Assembly (NCBI RefSeq): GCF_000376425.1
Contig: NZ_AQWL01000002.1
Coordinates: 206,574 to 270,573, forward strand
DNA length: 64,000 bases
Origin: Thiobacillus denitrificans DSM 12475
GTDB taxonomy: Bacteria; Pseudomonadota; Gammaproteobacteria; Burkholderiales; Thiobacillaceae
Reading direction: 5' to 3'
Below are positions 8,798-19,153 of the stretch, in pieces (the stretch's first letter is position 1; each line of letters starts with the position of its first letter). The translations under genes were made by a program, and so were the position numbers. The notes below the pieces were generated by a model. That model saw only the letters and a program-made list of their open reading frames with translations. It had not been told where the DNA came from and ran no database searches.

Positions 8798-9676
8798 ATG
8801 AGCTTCGTCGCCGCCGTTGCCGCAACGATCGCCCGCGCCAGCGGGATACCTTTTGCCGCCACTACGCTGCGCCCGCTCGGCGGCGGCGACATCAACCGGA
8901 CCTTCAGCGTGAGCGACGGTTTGCGCCGCTACTTCGTCAAGGCGAATCGCGCGGAGCGGCTGCCGCTGTTCGAGGCCGAGACGGCCGCGCTGCACGCGCT
9001 CACCGCGGCGCAGGGCGTGCGGGTGCCGCAGCCGCTGTGCGCGGGCACGGCGGCGGGCCAGGCCTTTCTGGTGCTGGAGTATCTGGACCTGCACGGCAGC
9101 GGCGATGCCGCCCAGCTGGGTGAGCGGCTGGCGCGCCAGCACCGTGTGCCGCAGCCCCAATTCGGCTGGGCGCACGACAACTGGATCGGCAGCACGCCGC
9201 AGCGCAACGGCTGGACGCGCGACTGGATCACATTCTGGCGGACGCAGCGGCTTGGCTACCAGCTGGAACTGGCGGCGCAAAACGGCCATGGCGGCGCGCT
9301 GCAACGGGATGGCGAGAGACTGCTCGCCGGCCTCGACGCTTTCTTCGGCGGCTATGTGCCAGCCCCCTCGCTGCTGCATGGCGATCTGTGGGGCGGCAAC
9401 CACGGCTACCTCGCCGATGGGACGCCGGTGATTTTCGATCCGGCGATCTATGTCGGCGACCGCGAATGCGACCTCGCGATGAGCGAACTGTTCGGCGGTT
9501 TCGCAGCGGATTTTTACGCCGCCTACCGCGCGGCCTGGCCGCTCGACCCCGGTTATGCGGGGCGCAAAACGCTCTACAATCTTTACCACATCCTCAACCA
9601 CGCCAACCTGTTCGGCGGCGGCTACGTGGCGCAGGCCGCGCGCATGACCGCCCAACTGCTGGCGCAGATTCGATAG
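8798..9676 (+). CDS. Fructosamine kinase family protein
   Basis: Probably phosphorylates sugar amines on glycated proteins or small molecules so that the adduct falls off (protein deglycation). The 292-residue length fits the bacterial YniA-like family. The kinase-fold motifs visible are GGGDINRTFSV (glycine-rich start), YFVKAN (ATP-binding Lys), LLHGDLWGGN (catalytic HGD) and IFDPAIYVGDRECDLAM (metal-binding Asp). The ATG at 8798 gives the usual length; a TTG at 8771 would only add nine residues. The next gene starts 7 bases after its stop, so they are likely co-transcribed. Confidence 0.85.
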   Translation: MSFVAAVAATIARASGIPFAATTLRPLGGGDINRTFSVSDGLRRYFVKANRAERLPLFEAETAALHALTAAQGVRVPQPLCAGTAAGQAFLVLEYLDLHGSGDAAQLGERLARQHRVPQPQFGWAHDNWIGSTPQRNGWTRDWITFWRTQRLGYQLELAAQNGHGGALQRDGERLLAGLDAFFGGYVPAPSLLHGDLWGGNHGYLADGTPVIFDPAIYVGDRECDLAMSELFGGFAADFYAAYRAAWPLDPGYAGRKTLYNLYHILNHANLFGGGYVAQAARMTAQLLAQIR

Positions 9677-9683
9677 GCTTTCC

Positions 9684-10163
9684 ATGTTGCAGCGTCTGCT
9701 CGTTCTGCTTCTCGCGCTCGGCCTCGCCGCCTGTTCCGGTCTGCCGCTGAACGCTGTTGCCCCCAAGGTGAGCGTCGCCGAAGTCGACGTCAAGAGCCTC
9801 GGCCTGTTCGAGCAGCACTTCGATGTGGGGTTGCGGGTCAGCAATCCGAACGATTTCGAGCTGAATGTCGAGGCGCTGGATTTCGAGCTGGAGGTGAACG
9901 GGCGTCCGTTTGCGCGGGGGCTGTCGCGGGTGCCGACGCTGATTGCGGCGACGTCCAGCACGGTAGTGCGGGTGGACGCGATCATGCAGTCGAAGCACCT
10001 GATCCAGCAGATCAAGACCCTGCCGCCGGAATCGCTGAAGCACGGGGTGCCCTATCGCATCAAGGGCCGGGTCAAAACCGACCGCTCGTCCAGCTGGCTG
10101 CCATTCGATCATGCGGGCGTGGTCGGCGGCGACGAGAAAAGCCCCGGGGGCCGCGCAATCTGA
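9684..10163 (+). CDS. LEA type 2 family lipoprotein
   Basis: A 159-residue exported protein with a lipoprotein signal (LLVLLLALGLAACSG, Cys at about 17), followed by a single LEA-2/WHy-like beta-sandwich (VDVKSLGLFEQHFDVGLRVSNPNDFELNVEALDFELEVNG in the middle of the domain). In bacteria such proteins are small outer-membrane-attached lipoproteins of unknown function, sometimes linked to desiccation or stress by analogy with plant LEA-14. It follows the fructosamine-kinase-like gene by 7 bases. The end of the gene converges on the Rossmann-fold gene. Confidence 0.8.
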   Translation: MLQRLLVLLLALGLAACSGLPLNAVAPKVSVAEVDVKSLGLFEQHFDVGLRVSNPNDFELNVEALDFELEVNGRPFARGLSRVPTLIAATSSTVVRVDAIMQSKHLIQQIKTLPPESLKHGVPYRIKGRVKTDRSSSWLPFDHAGVVGGDEKSPGGRAI

Positions 10164-10178
10164 GCGCCCGGGGCGCGC

Positions 10179-10934
10179 TCAGCCTGCCAACGCCCGCAGG
10201 ACGGGCACGTCCAACCCGAACTCATCCGCGTGCCCGATTGCGCGCGCCAGCCGCGCCGGCGCCGAGCGCCCGGTGCAGCCGTGATCGGGATCGCCGTCGA
10301 ATGCTTCGAGCATGCCGGCGATCAGCGCGTCGCGATCGTGTTGCGCGCCGGTGAGCGCGTCCTGGATGTCCATCACCTCGTTCGCCACCCGGCGCGTGAA
10401 GGTTTGGTGCTGCGCCCACAGCGGTCCCACGCTGCCGCCTGTTTTCAGTCCGGCGAGGTTGGTGGTGAGAATGTAGACGTTCTTGCGGACCAGTTCGAAC
10501 AGCAGTTCATCGCCCAACGCGACTTCGCGGCACGGCAATCCGATCGAAGTCAACGCACGGCACAGCAAGGCGGCGCCGGGACCGGCGACGGGAGACGCGA
10601 TCAGCGGCCTGGCGTCGATGCCCTTCTTCTTCTCGAACCACACCGAGATCACCGTGGGCTCGCTGTAGCCGTGCGCCTGCCAGTCACGCGGCAAGAGTTC
10701 GTTCTGGATCAGCGCGACGCGCGGCCTCCAGACTTCGGGTAGCGCCGCCAGCACGGCATGCAGGTCGTTCTCGGCAACCGCGACCAGCACCAGCGCCGGA
10801 TCGGGATGCGCCTGCGCGACGCTGGCCATGTCGTCGCCGCGGTTGACCGGCACCACGGTGTGGCCGGTACGCAGCAGGCCGCCGGCGAACACGCGGCCGA
10901 GCTGGCCGAGGCCGATGATGACGATTTCGCTCAC
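10179..10934 (-). CDS. NAD(P)-binding Rossmann-fold protein (ketopantoate reductase-like)
   Basis: The 251-residue protein begins with a dinucleotide-binding motif ([21 protein letters not shown]), as in 2-dehydropantoate 2-reductases and related dehydrogenases. The rest ([35 protein letters not shown]) is consistent with a C-terminal helical domain. The substrate is not evident, and the usual ketopantoate-binding residues could not be confirmed. The start is a GTG at 10934 that overlaps the stop of the upstream ABC-F gene (GTGA), so translation is probably coupled. A longer upstream frame lies inside the ABC-F gene and is not real. Confidence 0.7.
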   Translation of the reverse strand: MSEIVIIGLGQLGRVFAGGLLRTGHTVVPVNRGDDMASVAQAHPDPALVLVAVAENDLHAVLAALPEVWRPRVALIQNELLPRDWQAHGYSEPTVISVWFEKKKGIDARPLIASPVAGPGAALLCRALTSIGLPCREVALGDELLFELVRKNVYILTTNLAGLKTGGSVGPLWAQHQTFTRRVANEVMDIQDALTGAQHDRDALIAGMLEAFDGDPDHGCTGRSAPARLARAIGHADEFGLDVPVLRALAG

Positions 10935-12523
10935 TCGAGGCCCTTCGAATGCAGGTATTCGTCGTAGTTGCCCATGTAGAACTCGACGCCCTCGGGGGTG
11001 ATTTCGAGGACGCGCGTGGCCAGACTGCTGACGAACTGGCGATCGTGCGAGACGAAGATCAGCGTGCCCTTGAACAGGTCGAGCGCGAGGTTGAGCGACT
11101 CGATCGATTCCATGTCCATGTGGTTGGTCGGCTCGTCCATCACCAGCACGTTGTGGCGGCCGAGCATCAGCTTGCCGTAGAGCATGCGCCCTTTTTCGCC
11201 GCCGGACAGCACGCGCACCGATTTCTTGACGTCGTCGCCGGAGAACAAGAGGCGCCCGAGAATGCCGCGCAGCACCTGCTCGTCGTCGCCCGGCTGGGTC
11301 CACTGGTGCATCCAGTCGGTGAGGTTCTTGTCCATGTCGAAGTCGGCGACATGGTCCTGCGAGAAGTAGCCGACGTTGGCGTTTTCGCTCCAGCGCACCT
11401 CGCCGAATTGCGGCGTCAGTTCGCCCATCAGCAGCTTCATCAGGGTTGATTTTCCGACGCCGTTGCCGCCGATGACGGCCATCTTTTCGCCGGCTTCCAG
11501 CGAGAAGCCGAGATTGGTGAAGAGCGGCGAGCCGTCGTAGCCGAACTTGAGATTCTCGACTTCGAGCGCGCGGCGGTGCAGCGCCTTCTCCGGCTCGAAG
11601 CGGATGTACGGGTTCTGGCGTGACGACGGCTTGAAATCCTCGATCTTGATCTTGTCGATCATCTTCATGCGGCTGGTGGCCTGGCGCGCCTTCGACTTGT
11701 TGGCCGAGAAGCGGCGCACGAATTCCTGCAGCTCGGCCACCTTGTCCTTGGCCTTGGCGTTGGCGCTGGCCTGGCGTTCCTTGGCCTGGGTCGAGGCCAG
11801 CATGTAGTCGTCGTAGTTGCCGGGATAGACCTTGATGGTGCCGTAGTCGAGGTCGGCCATGTGGGTGCAGACCTGGTTGAGGAAGTGGCGGTCGTGCGAG
11901 ATGACGATGATGGTGGCGTTGCTCTCGTTCAGCACGTTTTCAAGCCAGCGGATGGTGTTGATGTCGAGGTTGTTGGTCGGTTCGTCGAGCAGCAGGATGT
12001 CGGGATCGGAGAACAGCGCCTGCGTCAGCAGCACGCGCAGCTTGAAGCCGGGCGCGATCTGGCTCATGGGGCCGTTGTGCTGTTCGGTGGGGATGCCGAC
12101 GCCAAGCAATAATTGACCGGCGCGGGCCTCGGCGTCGTAGCCCCCCATCTCGCCGAACCGGGCTTCCAGTTCGGCGGCGTGCAGGTAGTCTTCCTCGCTC
12201 GCCTCCGGGTTCATGTAGATGGCGTCCTTTTCCTGCATCACCTTCCACATTTCGGCATGGCCCTGCAGCACCACGTCGAGCACGCGCTGCTCCTCGTAGC
12301 CGAACTGGTCCTGGCGTAACCAGGCCATGCGCTCGCCGGGGTCGAGCGAGACGTTGCCGGCGCTCGGCTCCAGCTCGCCAGCCAGTATTTTCATGAAGGT
12401 CGACTTGCCGCAGCCGTTGGCGCCGATCAGGCCGTAGCGGTTGCCGTCGCCGAACTTGACGTTGACGTTCTCGAACAGGGGTTTGGCGGCAAATTGCAGG
12501 GTGATGCTGGAGGCGGTAAGCAC
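10931..12523 (-). CDS. ybiT: ABC-F family ATPase, YbiT-type
   Basis: Cytosolic ABC-F protein that acts on ribosomes rather than as a transporter. At 530 residues it has the length and features of the YbiT subgroup. There are two ATPase domains: Walker [10 protein letters not shown] and GGNGVGKST, Walker [12 protein letters not shown] and [10 protein letters not shown], and a signature LSGGEKGR in the second domain. They are joined by a charged linker (about 240-320) that would reach the peptidyl-transferase centre or tRNA. No membrane helices are present. The GTG at 12523 is chosen because AGGA lies about 9 bases upstream and the family begins with a [10 protein letters not shown]-like sequence. 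Confidence 0.9.
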   Translation of the reverse strand: MLTASSITLQFAAKPLFENVNVKFGDGNRYGLIGANGCGKSTFMKILAGELEPSAGNVSLDPGERMAWLRQDQFGYEEQRVLDVVLQGHAEMWKVMQEKDAIYMNPEASEEDYLHAAELEARFGEMGGYDAEARAGQLLLGVGIPTEQHNGPMSQIAPGFKLRVLLTQALFSDPDILLLDEPTNNLDINTIRWLENVLNESNATIIVISHDRHFLNQVCTHMADLDYGTIKVYPGNYDDYMLASTQAKERQASANAKAKDKVAELQEFVRRFSANKSKARQATSRMKMIDKIKIEDFKPSSRQNPYIRFEPEKALHRRALEVENLKFGYDGSPLFTNLGFSLEAGEKMAVIGGNGVGKSTLMKLLMGELTPQFGEVRWSENANVGYFSQDHVADFDMDKNLTDWMHQWTQPGDDEQVLRGILGRLLFSGDDVKKSVRVLSGGEKGRMLYGKLMLGRHNVLVMDEPTNHMDMESIESLNLALDLFKGTLIFVSHDRQFVSSLATRVLEITPEGVEFYMGNYDEYLHSKGLE

Positions 12524-12606
12524 GGAGGTGTCCTGAAATGCGGGAAAAACGCGGCATTTTAACACCCTGTGCAGGAGGCCACAGGCGCCCCTGCCCGCAG
12601 CGTGCT

Positions 12607-15387
12607 CTAGGCTTTGCTACGCAACGCCGGGTGATCGGCGACCGGCCGGTCGAGGTGATAGCCCTGCACCAGGTCGACCCCGAATCTGCGCAGCAGGGCG
12701 AGCGTCTGGCTGTCCTCGACGTATTCCGCCACCACCGACTTGCCGAGGCCGAGGGCGACGCTGACCATGGCTTGCACGAACACCTGGTTGTCGGGGTCGC
12801 CGGGCAGGTCGCGGATGAAAATGCCGTCGATCTTGATGGTATCGACATGCAGATGCTTGAGATAGGCGAAGGAGGCGAAACCGACGCCGAAGTCGTCGAG
12901 GCTGACGCCGCAGCCGAACTGGCGCATTGCCTCGATCATGCGCTGGGCATCGTGGAGGTCGGAAACCGCGGCGGTTTCGGTGATTTCGATGATCAGGCGG
13001 GCGGGGTTGACGCCGGTCAGCCGTAGCTCGTTGCCGATGTATTGCGGCAGGCCGGGCTCGGACAGCGAACGTCCCGACAGATTGATTGCGATGGCAGGAA
13101 TGGCCGGGTCTTGCGACAACATGCGCAGCACCTTGTGGATCACCCAGCGGTCGATGTCGAGGATGCGGCCGCTTTTTTCGGCCAGCTGGATGAAATGCAT
13201 CGGCATGATGAGCTGACTGGGATTGCGCTCGTCGATCATGCGAATCAGCGCCTCCAGGTGCGACAACGTGCCGTCATCCGTCCGGTAGACGCCCTGGAAA
13301 TGCAGCTGGAACAGGCCCTTGTCGAGCGCATTGCTGATACGTTCGCCCCACGACAGGCGGTTGCGCATTTCGCTGTCGGCCTCGCGGTCGGCGCGAAATA
13401 CGCGCCAGGTATTCTTGCCGGCATCCTTGGCCTGATACATGGCGATATCGGCCCGGGCAACCAGGTCGTCGGCATCGGTGGCGTGCCCGGGATAGTAGGC
13501 AATGCCGAGGCTGGTGGTAAGCCGCAGGTTCTGCCCGTCGAAACGGAACGGAATCTGCGACACCGCGCGCACCACGCGCTCGGCCAGCACCTCGGCCTCG
13601 TTGCCTTCCACCGCGGGGATCAGGATGGCGAATTCGTCGCCGCCCAGCCGCGCCAGAACTTCATTGCGCCGCACCAGGGCGCCGATTTCGCCGGCCACCC
13701 GGATCAGCAGCGCATCCCCGGCACGGTGGCCATAGCTGTCGTTGATGGTCTTGAATTCGTCGAGGTCGAAAAACATCACCGCGCACTGCATATGGTGGCG
13801 GTCGCTTTCCAGCATGGTGCGCGCCAGCTCCTGCTGGAAGCGGTGACGGTTGTACAGCCCGGTGAGGGCGTCGCGTTCGGCCAGATACACCAGCTGTTCG
13901 GCGGTCTGGCGTTCGCGGGTGATGTCCTCGTAAATCCACAGGTGGCCGATGAAGCGGCCTTCGCGGTCGCGCACCGGGTAGTCGAGCTCGGTGATGACGC
14001 GGCCGTCGGTCATCTGGATTTCATAACTGTCGGACAGTTCGCGCGTTTCCAGCACCGACAGCAGGTGACGCGAAAAATGATCGGGGCGCGCCAGTTCCGA
14101 GGTGGATTTGGCCAGCACTTCGTGTACCGGCAGGCCGATCAGGGCGACCTCTTCCTCGATCATCCACATGCGGCTGAACGCGGGGTTGTGATAGATCACG
14201 CGGTTGTCGGCGGCGACGAACAGAATGCCGAGATTCATCGCCGACAACAGCGAAACCAGGCGCGCGCGTTCCTGTTCGGTTTCCTCCAGATACTTGCCCT
14301 GCAGGCTTTCGGCCATCCGCAGCTCATGGATGGCCTGGCGCAGATTGGCCTCGGTCGCCTTGAGGTCGTCGATGCTGTGGATGCTGGCGCGGATGCCCTG
14401 GTAAACGCCGTTGTAATCGTGAATCGGCTGCCAGTTCACCACCGCCCAGAAATGGCCGCCATCCTTGCGACATACCCGTAGTACGTAGCCTTGGCCGGAG
14501 GTGCCGCGCAAGGCCTGGCGTAACTGGAATTCGGCTGCAGCACGGTCTTCCGGATGGATGACGTCGGCCGGGAAATCCATCTGTTGTCCCATGCATTCGC
14601 CGACGCTGTAGCCGATCATGCGCTCGACCGACGGATTGACCCATAGCAGCCTGCCTTCGGGCGACAGCCAGAATTCCAGGTCGTGGGTGTAATCGGCAAT
14701 CGCATGAAAGCGGGCTTCATTTTCGCGTGCACGGTCGATATTGAAGCGGACTGATTCGGCCATGCGGTTGAACGTGCCGATCAGCTGGCCGATTTCATCT
14801 TCCCCTTCGCCAGCCAGTCTGACGTCGAGATCGCCTTGCGCCATGCGTTTGCTGGCACGGGTCAGCGCCTCGAAGCGGCGCACCACGCCGCCGGTCGACA
14901 AGGCCAGCAGGATGCCGGTCAGCAGCAAGGCCGCAACGGCAATGAAAAGGCTTTGCCGCACGTAGCGGCTACGCGCCTCGTGAATGAAGTCGCTCGATAA
15001 AACCAGGGCGACTTCACCGTAGCGCTGGCCGGAAAACTCGACCGGCTGCAGCAGCCGGAAATCGGCTTCGGCACCGTCGGTTCCAACCTGGTGCACGATG
15101 CGTTTGTCGTTGTCGCGTACCGCGATCATTTTCAGGCCATTGTCGTGCTGCAAGGTTTCGATGACGTCGCGCACGCTGGCGTCATCCTGGTGCAACAAGG
15201 GGGCAAACAGGGCCACGGCCAGCGTTTCCCCCGCTTCCCGCACGCGGTACTCGGCCTGCTGCTGCAGCTCCTGACGGGTGAACTGGACGCCATTGACGAT
15301 CAGAAAGGCCAGCATCGCGGCTTCCACCCCGAGCGCGGCGAGGGTGAGCTTGTAACGCAGCGAGAGTCGCCCGAACCATGCCTTCAT
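12607..15387 (-). CDS. Membrane HAMP-PAS-PAS-GGDEF-EAL c-di-GMP regulator
   Basis: A 926-residue sensor that can make and break cyclic di-GMP. There is one membrane helix near 12-33, a periplasmic sensor segment, and a second helix near 142-162. A HAMP domain follows, then two PAS domains (about 225-350 and 365-480), a GGDEF domain with an intact [10 protein letters not shown], and an EAL domain. In the EAL domain the motifs [32 protein letters not shown] and TIKIDG are present, so it may be catalytically active; the loop VAEYVED differs from the usual VAEGVET. The gene overlaps the stop of a PhnD-type binding-protein gene (ATGA at 15384), so the periplasmic segment probably reads that protein. 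Confidence 0.92.
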   Translation of the reverse strand: MKAWFGRLSLRYKLTLAALGVEAAMLAFLIVNGVQFTRQELQQQAEYRVREAGETLAVALFAPLLHQDDASVRDVIETLQHDNGLKMIAVRDNDKRIVHQVGTDGAEADFRLLQPVEFSGQRYGEVALVLSSDFIHEARSRYVRQSLFIAVAALLLTGILLALSTGGVVRRFEALTRASKRMAQGDLDVRLAGEGEDEIGQLIGTFNRMAESVRFNIDRARENEARFHAIADYTHDLEFWLSPEGRLLWVNPSVERMIGYSVGECMGQQMDFPADVIHPEDRAAAEFQLRQALRGTSGQGYVLRVCRKDGGHFWAVVNWQPIHDYNGVYQGIRASIHSIDDLKATEANLRQAIHELRMAESLQGKYLEETEQERARLVSLLSAMNLGILFVAADNRVIYHNPAFSRMWMIEEEVALIGLPVHEVLAKSTSELARPDHFSRHLLSVLETRELSDSYEIQMTDGRVITELDYPVRDREGRFIGHLWIYEDITRERQTAEQLVYLAERDALTGLYNRHRFQQELARTMLESDRHHMQCAVMFFDLDEFKTINDSYGHRAGDALLIRVAGEIGALVRRNEVLARLGGDEFAILIPAVEGNEAEVLAERVVRAVSQIPFRFDGQNLRLTTSLGIAYYPGHATDADDLVARADIAMYQAKDAGKNTWRVFRADREADSEMRNRLSWGERISNALDKGLFQLHFQGVYRTDDGTLSHLEALIRMIDERNPSQLIMPMHFIQLAEKSGRILDIDRWVIHKVLRMLSQDPAIPAIAINLSGRSLSEPGLPQYIGNELRLTGVNPARLIIEITETAAVSDLHDAQRMIEAMRQFGCGVSLDDFGVGFASFAYLKHLHVDTIKIDGIFIRDLPGDPDNQVFVQAMVSVALGLGKSVVAEYVEDSQTLALLRRFGVDLVQGYHLDRPVADHPALRSKA

Positions 15388-16325
15388 CGGGTTGTCCGCA
15401 ATATTTCCTGCGCCCGCAGGGCATAGGGGTGGAAAGCGCGCAATTCGCTGCCATCCACGGCAGCGAAGCCGCCGTAGCCGCCGTGCTGCATGAAGGCGGC
15501 GCCTTCGGGGGTGGCGGCGAAATCGAGCAATGCCTTGTGTATGACCGTTGCTTCGCGGTCGCGCAGGCGCGGGTGGGTCAAGTACATCAGGCTCGAGAGC
15601 GGCGGGGTTTTGGCGAGTACGCGCAATTGCTGGCGCACCTCGGACGGCAGCAGCAAATAAGGATGCATGCCCAGCATGGCGGCGTCGGCGCGTCCATTGA
15701 TCACCTGCATCGCGGCATTGAAGTGGGTGCCCGCATCCACGCTGCGGTAATCGGTGCCGTGCAGAAGCCCGCTGGCGGCCATTTCTGCCTGTATCGCCAA
15801 TACGGCCACGGCAATGGTGTCGGCGGTAGCGATGGTGCGGCCGCGCAGTTCATCCGGCGCCTGGAACCCCGAAGCCTGTTTGACCACGAGCAGGCCATAC
15901 GTGGGGCGGACGTATTTCAGCAGCGGCCGGTAGCCGGCGTCCTGGCGCGCCAGCCAGGCCAGGTGTGGTGCCGTCAGCAGCAGGTCGTATTCACCCTGAC
16001 GGGTGCGTTCGACGAAGGTTTTGAAGTCGCGCGCGCTGTACACGACGATGCTGCGCTGCAGGTGTCGCTCCAGCGCATTGGCGAGCGGACGGTAAATTTC
16101 GACCGTCTGCTTCGCTGTCATGTTGGGGAAGACGCCGAATATCAGCGGCCGATCCGCGCTGGCGGCGGCGTGGCCGGCAGCGGCCAGCAGCAGGGTAAAG
16201 AGCCAGGCACGGAATTCACTGAAACCGCCGGGCCGCATGCCGCGCGCCCGCTTTGAGCTGGCGCCATGGATCGGTGCAGGAAAGGCGCGCCAGGACCCTC
16301 CCGGGCGCGGGGTGAACAGTCGCAA
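15384..16325 (-). CDS. PhnD-type periplasmic phosphate/phosphonate-like binding protein (orphan)
   Basis: Periplasmic solute-binding protein of the PhnD/TauA-like fold: LIFGVFPNMTAKQTVEIYRPLANALE, then YDLLLTAPHLAWLARQ and GRTIATADTIAVAVLAIQ. No ABC permease or ATPase gene is near; instead it overlaps a GGDEF/EAL sensor gene, so it is more likely a ligand sensor than a transporter part. Start choice is open: TTG at 16325 has a near-perfect AAGGAGG 4 bases upstream but gives a long N-region before the signal peptide (WLFTLLLAAAGHAAASA). ATG at 16238 gives a normal signal peptide but has no clear ribosome site. The ligand is unknown. Confidence 0.82.
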   Translation of the reverse strand: MRLFTPRPGGSWRAFPAPIHGASSKRARGMRPGGFSEFRAWLFTLLLAAAGHAAASADRPLIFGVFPNMTAKQTVEIYRPLANALERHLQRSIVVYSARDFKTFVERTRQGEYDLLLTAPHLAWLARQDAGYRPLLKYVRPTYGLLVVKQASGFQAPDELRGRTIATADTIAVAVLAIQAEMAASGLLHGTDYRSVDAGTHFNAAMQVINGRADAAMLGMHPYLLLPSEVRQQLRVLAKTPPLSSLMYLTHPRLRDREATVIHKALLDFAATPEGAAFMQHGGYGGFAAVDGSELRAFHPYALRAQEILRTTR

Positions 16326-16352
16326 GACTCCTCCTTACTTCTCTGCAAAGAT

Positions 16353-17720
16353 CTACAAGGTTTTTTGCAGAACCTTGGATCTTCGCTTGTAGTTGTATAG
16401 CGCTTGCTTGCGCTTGGGCAGATGGTCGGGGCTGCTGTCGATGAAGCCGCGTTCCTCGAACCAGTGCTCAGTGCGGGTGGTCAGGACAAAGAGCCGCTCG
16501 AACCCCGCTCTTTTACCATGTTTCTCGGCTTCTGCCAGCAGCCGGTCGCCAAATCCGCGCCCGCGGAATTCCCTGGATACAGCCAGGCAGGCCAGTTCGG
16601 CGGCCTGCTCTTCGGGGAAGGGATAGAGCGCCGCGCAACCGGCGATGATGCCGTCGGATTCGAGCACCAGGAAGCGTTCGATTTCCATTTCCAGCAGTTC
16701 GCGCGAGCGCCGTACCAGGATACCTTCGCGTTCCAGCGGCTCGAGCAGGCCGAGAATGCCGCCGACGTCGTCGATGGTGGCAGCGCGCAGGGTTTCCAGC
16801 GGCGCCGGTGTGATCAGCGTACCTACGCCGTCGCGGGTGAATAGTTCGGACAGCAGGGCGCCGTCGCGGTGGTGGCTGATGAAATGTGCCCGCTTGACGC
16901 CCTGGGTGCAGGCAGTGATGGCGCAGGGCAGGTAGTAGGTGATGTCTTCCGGCAGTTCGTGCGCATTTCCCAGCACCTGGCGTGCCTCGTTCACGGTGAG
17001 GACGTTGTGGATCGTCCGTTCCGTATCGGGCAGATGCGGTTTTGCGGGGCCCTTCGGGCTTTGTGCGGCGGGATCTTCCTGCGGCACCCCTTCGGTGTCT
17101 ATCAGAAAGATCAGCTTGTCCGCAGCCAGTTCGATGGCGGCTTGCGTGGCCACGTCTTCCAGGCTGAGGTTGAAGATTTCGCCGGTCGGCGAATAGCCGA
17201 TGGGGGAGAGCAGCACGATATCGTGCTGGTCGAGGCGACGCCGGATCGCGGCAGCATCGATCTTGCGCACTTCGCCGGTGTGCAGCAGGTCGACGCCGTC
17301 GCGCACGCCCAGCGGCTGCGCGGTGACGAAATTGCCCGAGGCCACCCGGATGTCGGCGCCCGCCATCGGCGTATTGGCCAGTCCCAGCGACAGCAGCGCC
17401 TCGATCTCCACCCGCACCGTGCCGGCGGCCTCCTTGACGCAGGCCAGTGCGGCGTCGTCGGTCACGCGCAGCCCGTTCACATAACGGATTGCCGTACCGT
17501 TCTCGGTCAGCCGTGCTTCCACCTGCGGCCGCACGCCGTGGATCAGCACCAGCCGCACGCCCAGGCTGTTCAGCAGGTTGACGTCATGCGCCAGTTGCAC
17601 GAAGCCGCCGTCTGCCACCAGTTCGCCGCCAAAGGCGATGACGAAGGTTTTGCCGCGAAAACCGTGAATATAGGGGGCGGCAGAACGAAACCAGTGGACG
17701 AAATCGGCGGTGTCTTTCAA
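16353..17720 (-). CDS. argA: Amino-acid N-acetyltransferase (N-acetylglutamate synthase)
   Basis: First step of arginine synthesis: glutamate plus acetyl-CoA gives N-acetylglutamate. The 455-residue protein has the classical two-domain form: an amino-acid-kinase-like domain (about 1-290; FVIAFGGELVADG, LIHGVRPQ, LLSPIGYSPTGEIFNLS), which usually carries arginine feedback inhibition, and a C-terminal GNAT domain (about 300-445; ELACLAVSREFRGRGFGDRLL as the CoA-binding loop). The C-terminal FERLFVLTTRTEHWFEERGF is typical of ArgA. It precedes the binding-protein gene by 27 bases on the same strand, which may be coincidence. Confidence 0.94.
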   Translation of the reverse strand: MKDTADFVHWFRSAAPYIHGFRGKTFVIAFGGELVADGGFVQLAHDVNLLNSLGVRLVLIHGVRPQVEARLTENGTAIRYVNGLRVTDDAALACVKEAAGTVRVEIEALLSLGLANTPMAGADIRVASGNFVTAQPLGVRDGVDLLHTGEVRKIDAAAIRRRLDQHDIVLLSPIGYSPTGEIFNLSLEDVATQAAIELAADKLIFLIDTEGVPQEDPAAQSPKGPAKPHLPDTERTIHNVLTVNEARQVLGNAHELPEDITYYLPCAITACTQGVKRAHFISHHRDGALLSELFTRDGVGTLITPAPLETLRAATIDDVGGILGLLEPLEREGILVRRSRELLEMEIERFLVLESDGIIAGCAALYPFPEEQAAELACLAVSREFRGRGFGDRLLAEAEKHGKRAGFERLFVLTTRTEHWFEERGFIDSSPDHLPKRKQALYNYKRRSKVLQKTL

Positions 17721-17891
17721 CGGATTGGCCTGAACGGGGTTGATTAGCGCGAAGGATACAGAAAACCTCCATGCGGCGCATGGGCCGTGATATCCACAGA
17801 AATAAACGGAATAAATCGGTCAATCTTTACGTCATAAGCAAAGCGGGGCGCACATCCGCACTGCAACCAATATTTCAATGGAGATCAACAC

Positions 17892-18323
17892 ATGAAACGC
17901 TTGAATACGCTGGGCGCTCTGCTGGGCGGGGCTTTGCTGCTGGGGGCACTGGCGCTGCCCGCCGCTACGCTGGCCGCCGACAAGTCGAAAATGGTGATCC
18001 AGGTCAGCGAAAACGACCCAGCCACCTGGAATCTGGCGCTCAACAACGCCAGGAATATCCAGAAGGACATGGGCAAGGACAACGTCGAACTCGAAATCGT
18101 GGCGTTTGGCCCCGGCATCAACATGCTGAAAGCCGAATCCGAAGTGGCCAACCGCATTGGCGAGACGGTCGATTCCGGGGTGTCGGTGATGGCGTGTCAG
18201 AACACCATGCGCAATCAGAAGCTCGACAAGGAGGATATGCATGCCAAGGTGGGCTATGTTGCCTCGGGCGTGGTGGAAATCATGCAGCGCCAGAAGCAGG
18301 GCTATACGTATCTGCGCCCATGA
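17892..18323 (+). CDS. Exported DsrE-family protein
   Basis: A 143-residue protein with a signal peptide (LGALLGGALLLGALALPAATLAA, cut near 29) followed by a DsrE/DsrF-like domain (KMVIQVSENDPATWNLALNNARNIQKDMG, VELEIVAFGPGINML, VMACQNTMR). Cytosolic DsrE/TusD proteins carry persulfide sulfur on a conserved Cys. Here a single Cys (VMACQNTM) is at a comparable place. The exported type is common in sulfur oxidisers but its role is not established; periplasmic sulfur handling is inferred. Intergenic space of 170 bases upstream separates it from the divergent argA gene. Confidence 0.82.
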   Translation: MKRLNTLGALLGGALLLGALALPAATLAADKSKMVIQVSENDPATWNLALNNARNIQKDMGKDNVELEIVAFGPGINMLKAESEVANRIGETVDSGVSVMACQNTMRNQKLDKEDMHAKVGYVASGVVEIMQRQKQGYTYLRP

Positions 18324-18337
18324 ACGATACCTCCGCC

Positions 18338-18370
18338 AGGCATAACCGGATTAGACGCCCGGTTATGCCT
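18338..18370. terminator. Inverted repeat between convergent genes
   Basis: A perfect 12-bp inverted repeat (AGGCATAACCGG, 9-base loop, CCGGTTATGCCT) lies between the 3' ends of the dsrE-like gene (+) and rsmE (-). There is no clear T-run on either side, so it may be a bidirectional transcript end or an RNA-stabilising hairpin and not a classical intrinsic terminator. Confidence 0.5.
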
Positions 18371-18379
18371 GATGCGTGC

Positions 18380-19108
18380 CTAAAAATCGCCCCATAGCGT
18401 CTGCATCGCGGCCAGTGCGGCCAGCGCGGCAGTCTCGGTGCGCAGCACGCGCGGCCCCAGGCGGACGGCGACGGCTCCGGCTGCCAGGAGAGCGGTGATC
18501 TCGTCGGTTTCGAACCCGCCTTCGGGGCCGGCGACCAGGCAGTCTTGCGCCGTCGGCGGCGGCAGGTCGGCCAGCCGCGCCTCGGCCAGCGGCGATAAAA
18601 ACAGCAGGCGCCCGTCTGTGCGCTGGCCGAGCCAGTTGGCCAGCGCCAGTGGCGCGGCCACCGCCGGAACCCGGTTGCGTCCGCACTGTTCGCAGGCGCT
18701 CGCTACCACACCCTGCCAGTGCGTGACGCGTTTGCCGGCCCGATCGGCCGCCAGCTTGACCACGCTGCGCCTGGCCGCGATCGGCTGGATTGCCGTCACG
18801 CCCAGTTCCACCGCTTTCTGCAGCGTGTAGTCCATACGCTCGCCGCTCGAAATGCCCTGCGCCAGCATCACGCGCAGGCGCGATTCGCGCTCGATGGCGG
18901 CAAAGCCGGTGACGCTGACCGCGACTTCGTCCTTCTGAATGCGTTCGATGCGGGCGGCGTATTCGCCACCCTGTCCATTGAACAGGGTGACAGCATCGCC
19001 GGCCGCCAGCCGCAGTGCCCGCGCGGCATGGCGTGCGGGGCCCGGCGGCAGGCTGAAACGGGCACCCGGGGCAAGCGGCTGGTCGAGATGGAAACGCGGG
19101 GCGGACAT
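18380..19108 (-). CDS. rsmE: 16S rRNA (uracil(1498)-N(3))-methyltransferase
   Basis: Methylates U1498 in helix 44 of 16S rRNA. The 242-residue protein has the N-terminal PUA-like domain (MSAPRFHLDQPLAPG, AARALRLAAGDAVTLFNGQG) and the C-terminal SPOUT knot with the SAM-binding signatures LVAGPEGGFETDEI and RLGPRVLRTETAALAALA. The MDYTLQKAVELGV motif is typical of the family. The ATG at 19108 gives the standard length; the longer frame upstream runs into the divergent thioredoxin-like gene. Confidence 0.94.
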   Translation of the reverse strand: MSAPRFHLDQPLAPGARFSLPPGPARHAARALRLAAGDAVTLFNGQGGEYAARIERIQKDEVAVSVTGFAAIERESRLRVMLAQGISSGERMDYTLQKAVELGVTAIQPIAARRSVVKLAADRAGKRVTHWQGVVASACEQCGRNRVPAVAAPLALANWLGQRTDGRLLFLSPLAEARLADLPPPTAQDCLVAGPEGGFETDEITALLAAGAVAVRLGPRVLRTETAALAALAAMQTLWGDF

Positions 19109-19153
19109 ATTGGTATTATGCCGGGATTGTCGAGCGATCTTGCGGAGAGCCCC

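Noticed and set aside
13042-14481. Plus-strand frame opposite the GGDEF/EAL gene
   Set aside because: The minus-strand protein has intact GGDEF and EAL motifs; the plus frame has no known motifs or ribosome site.
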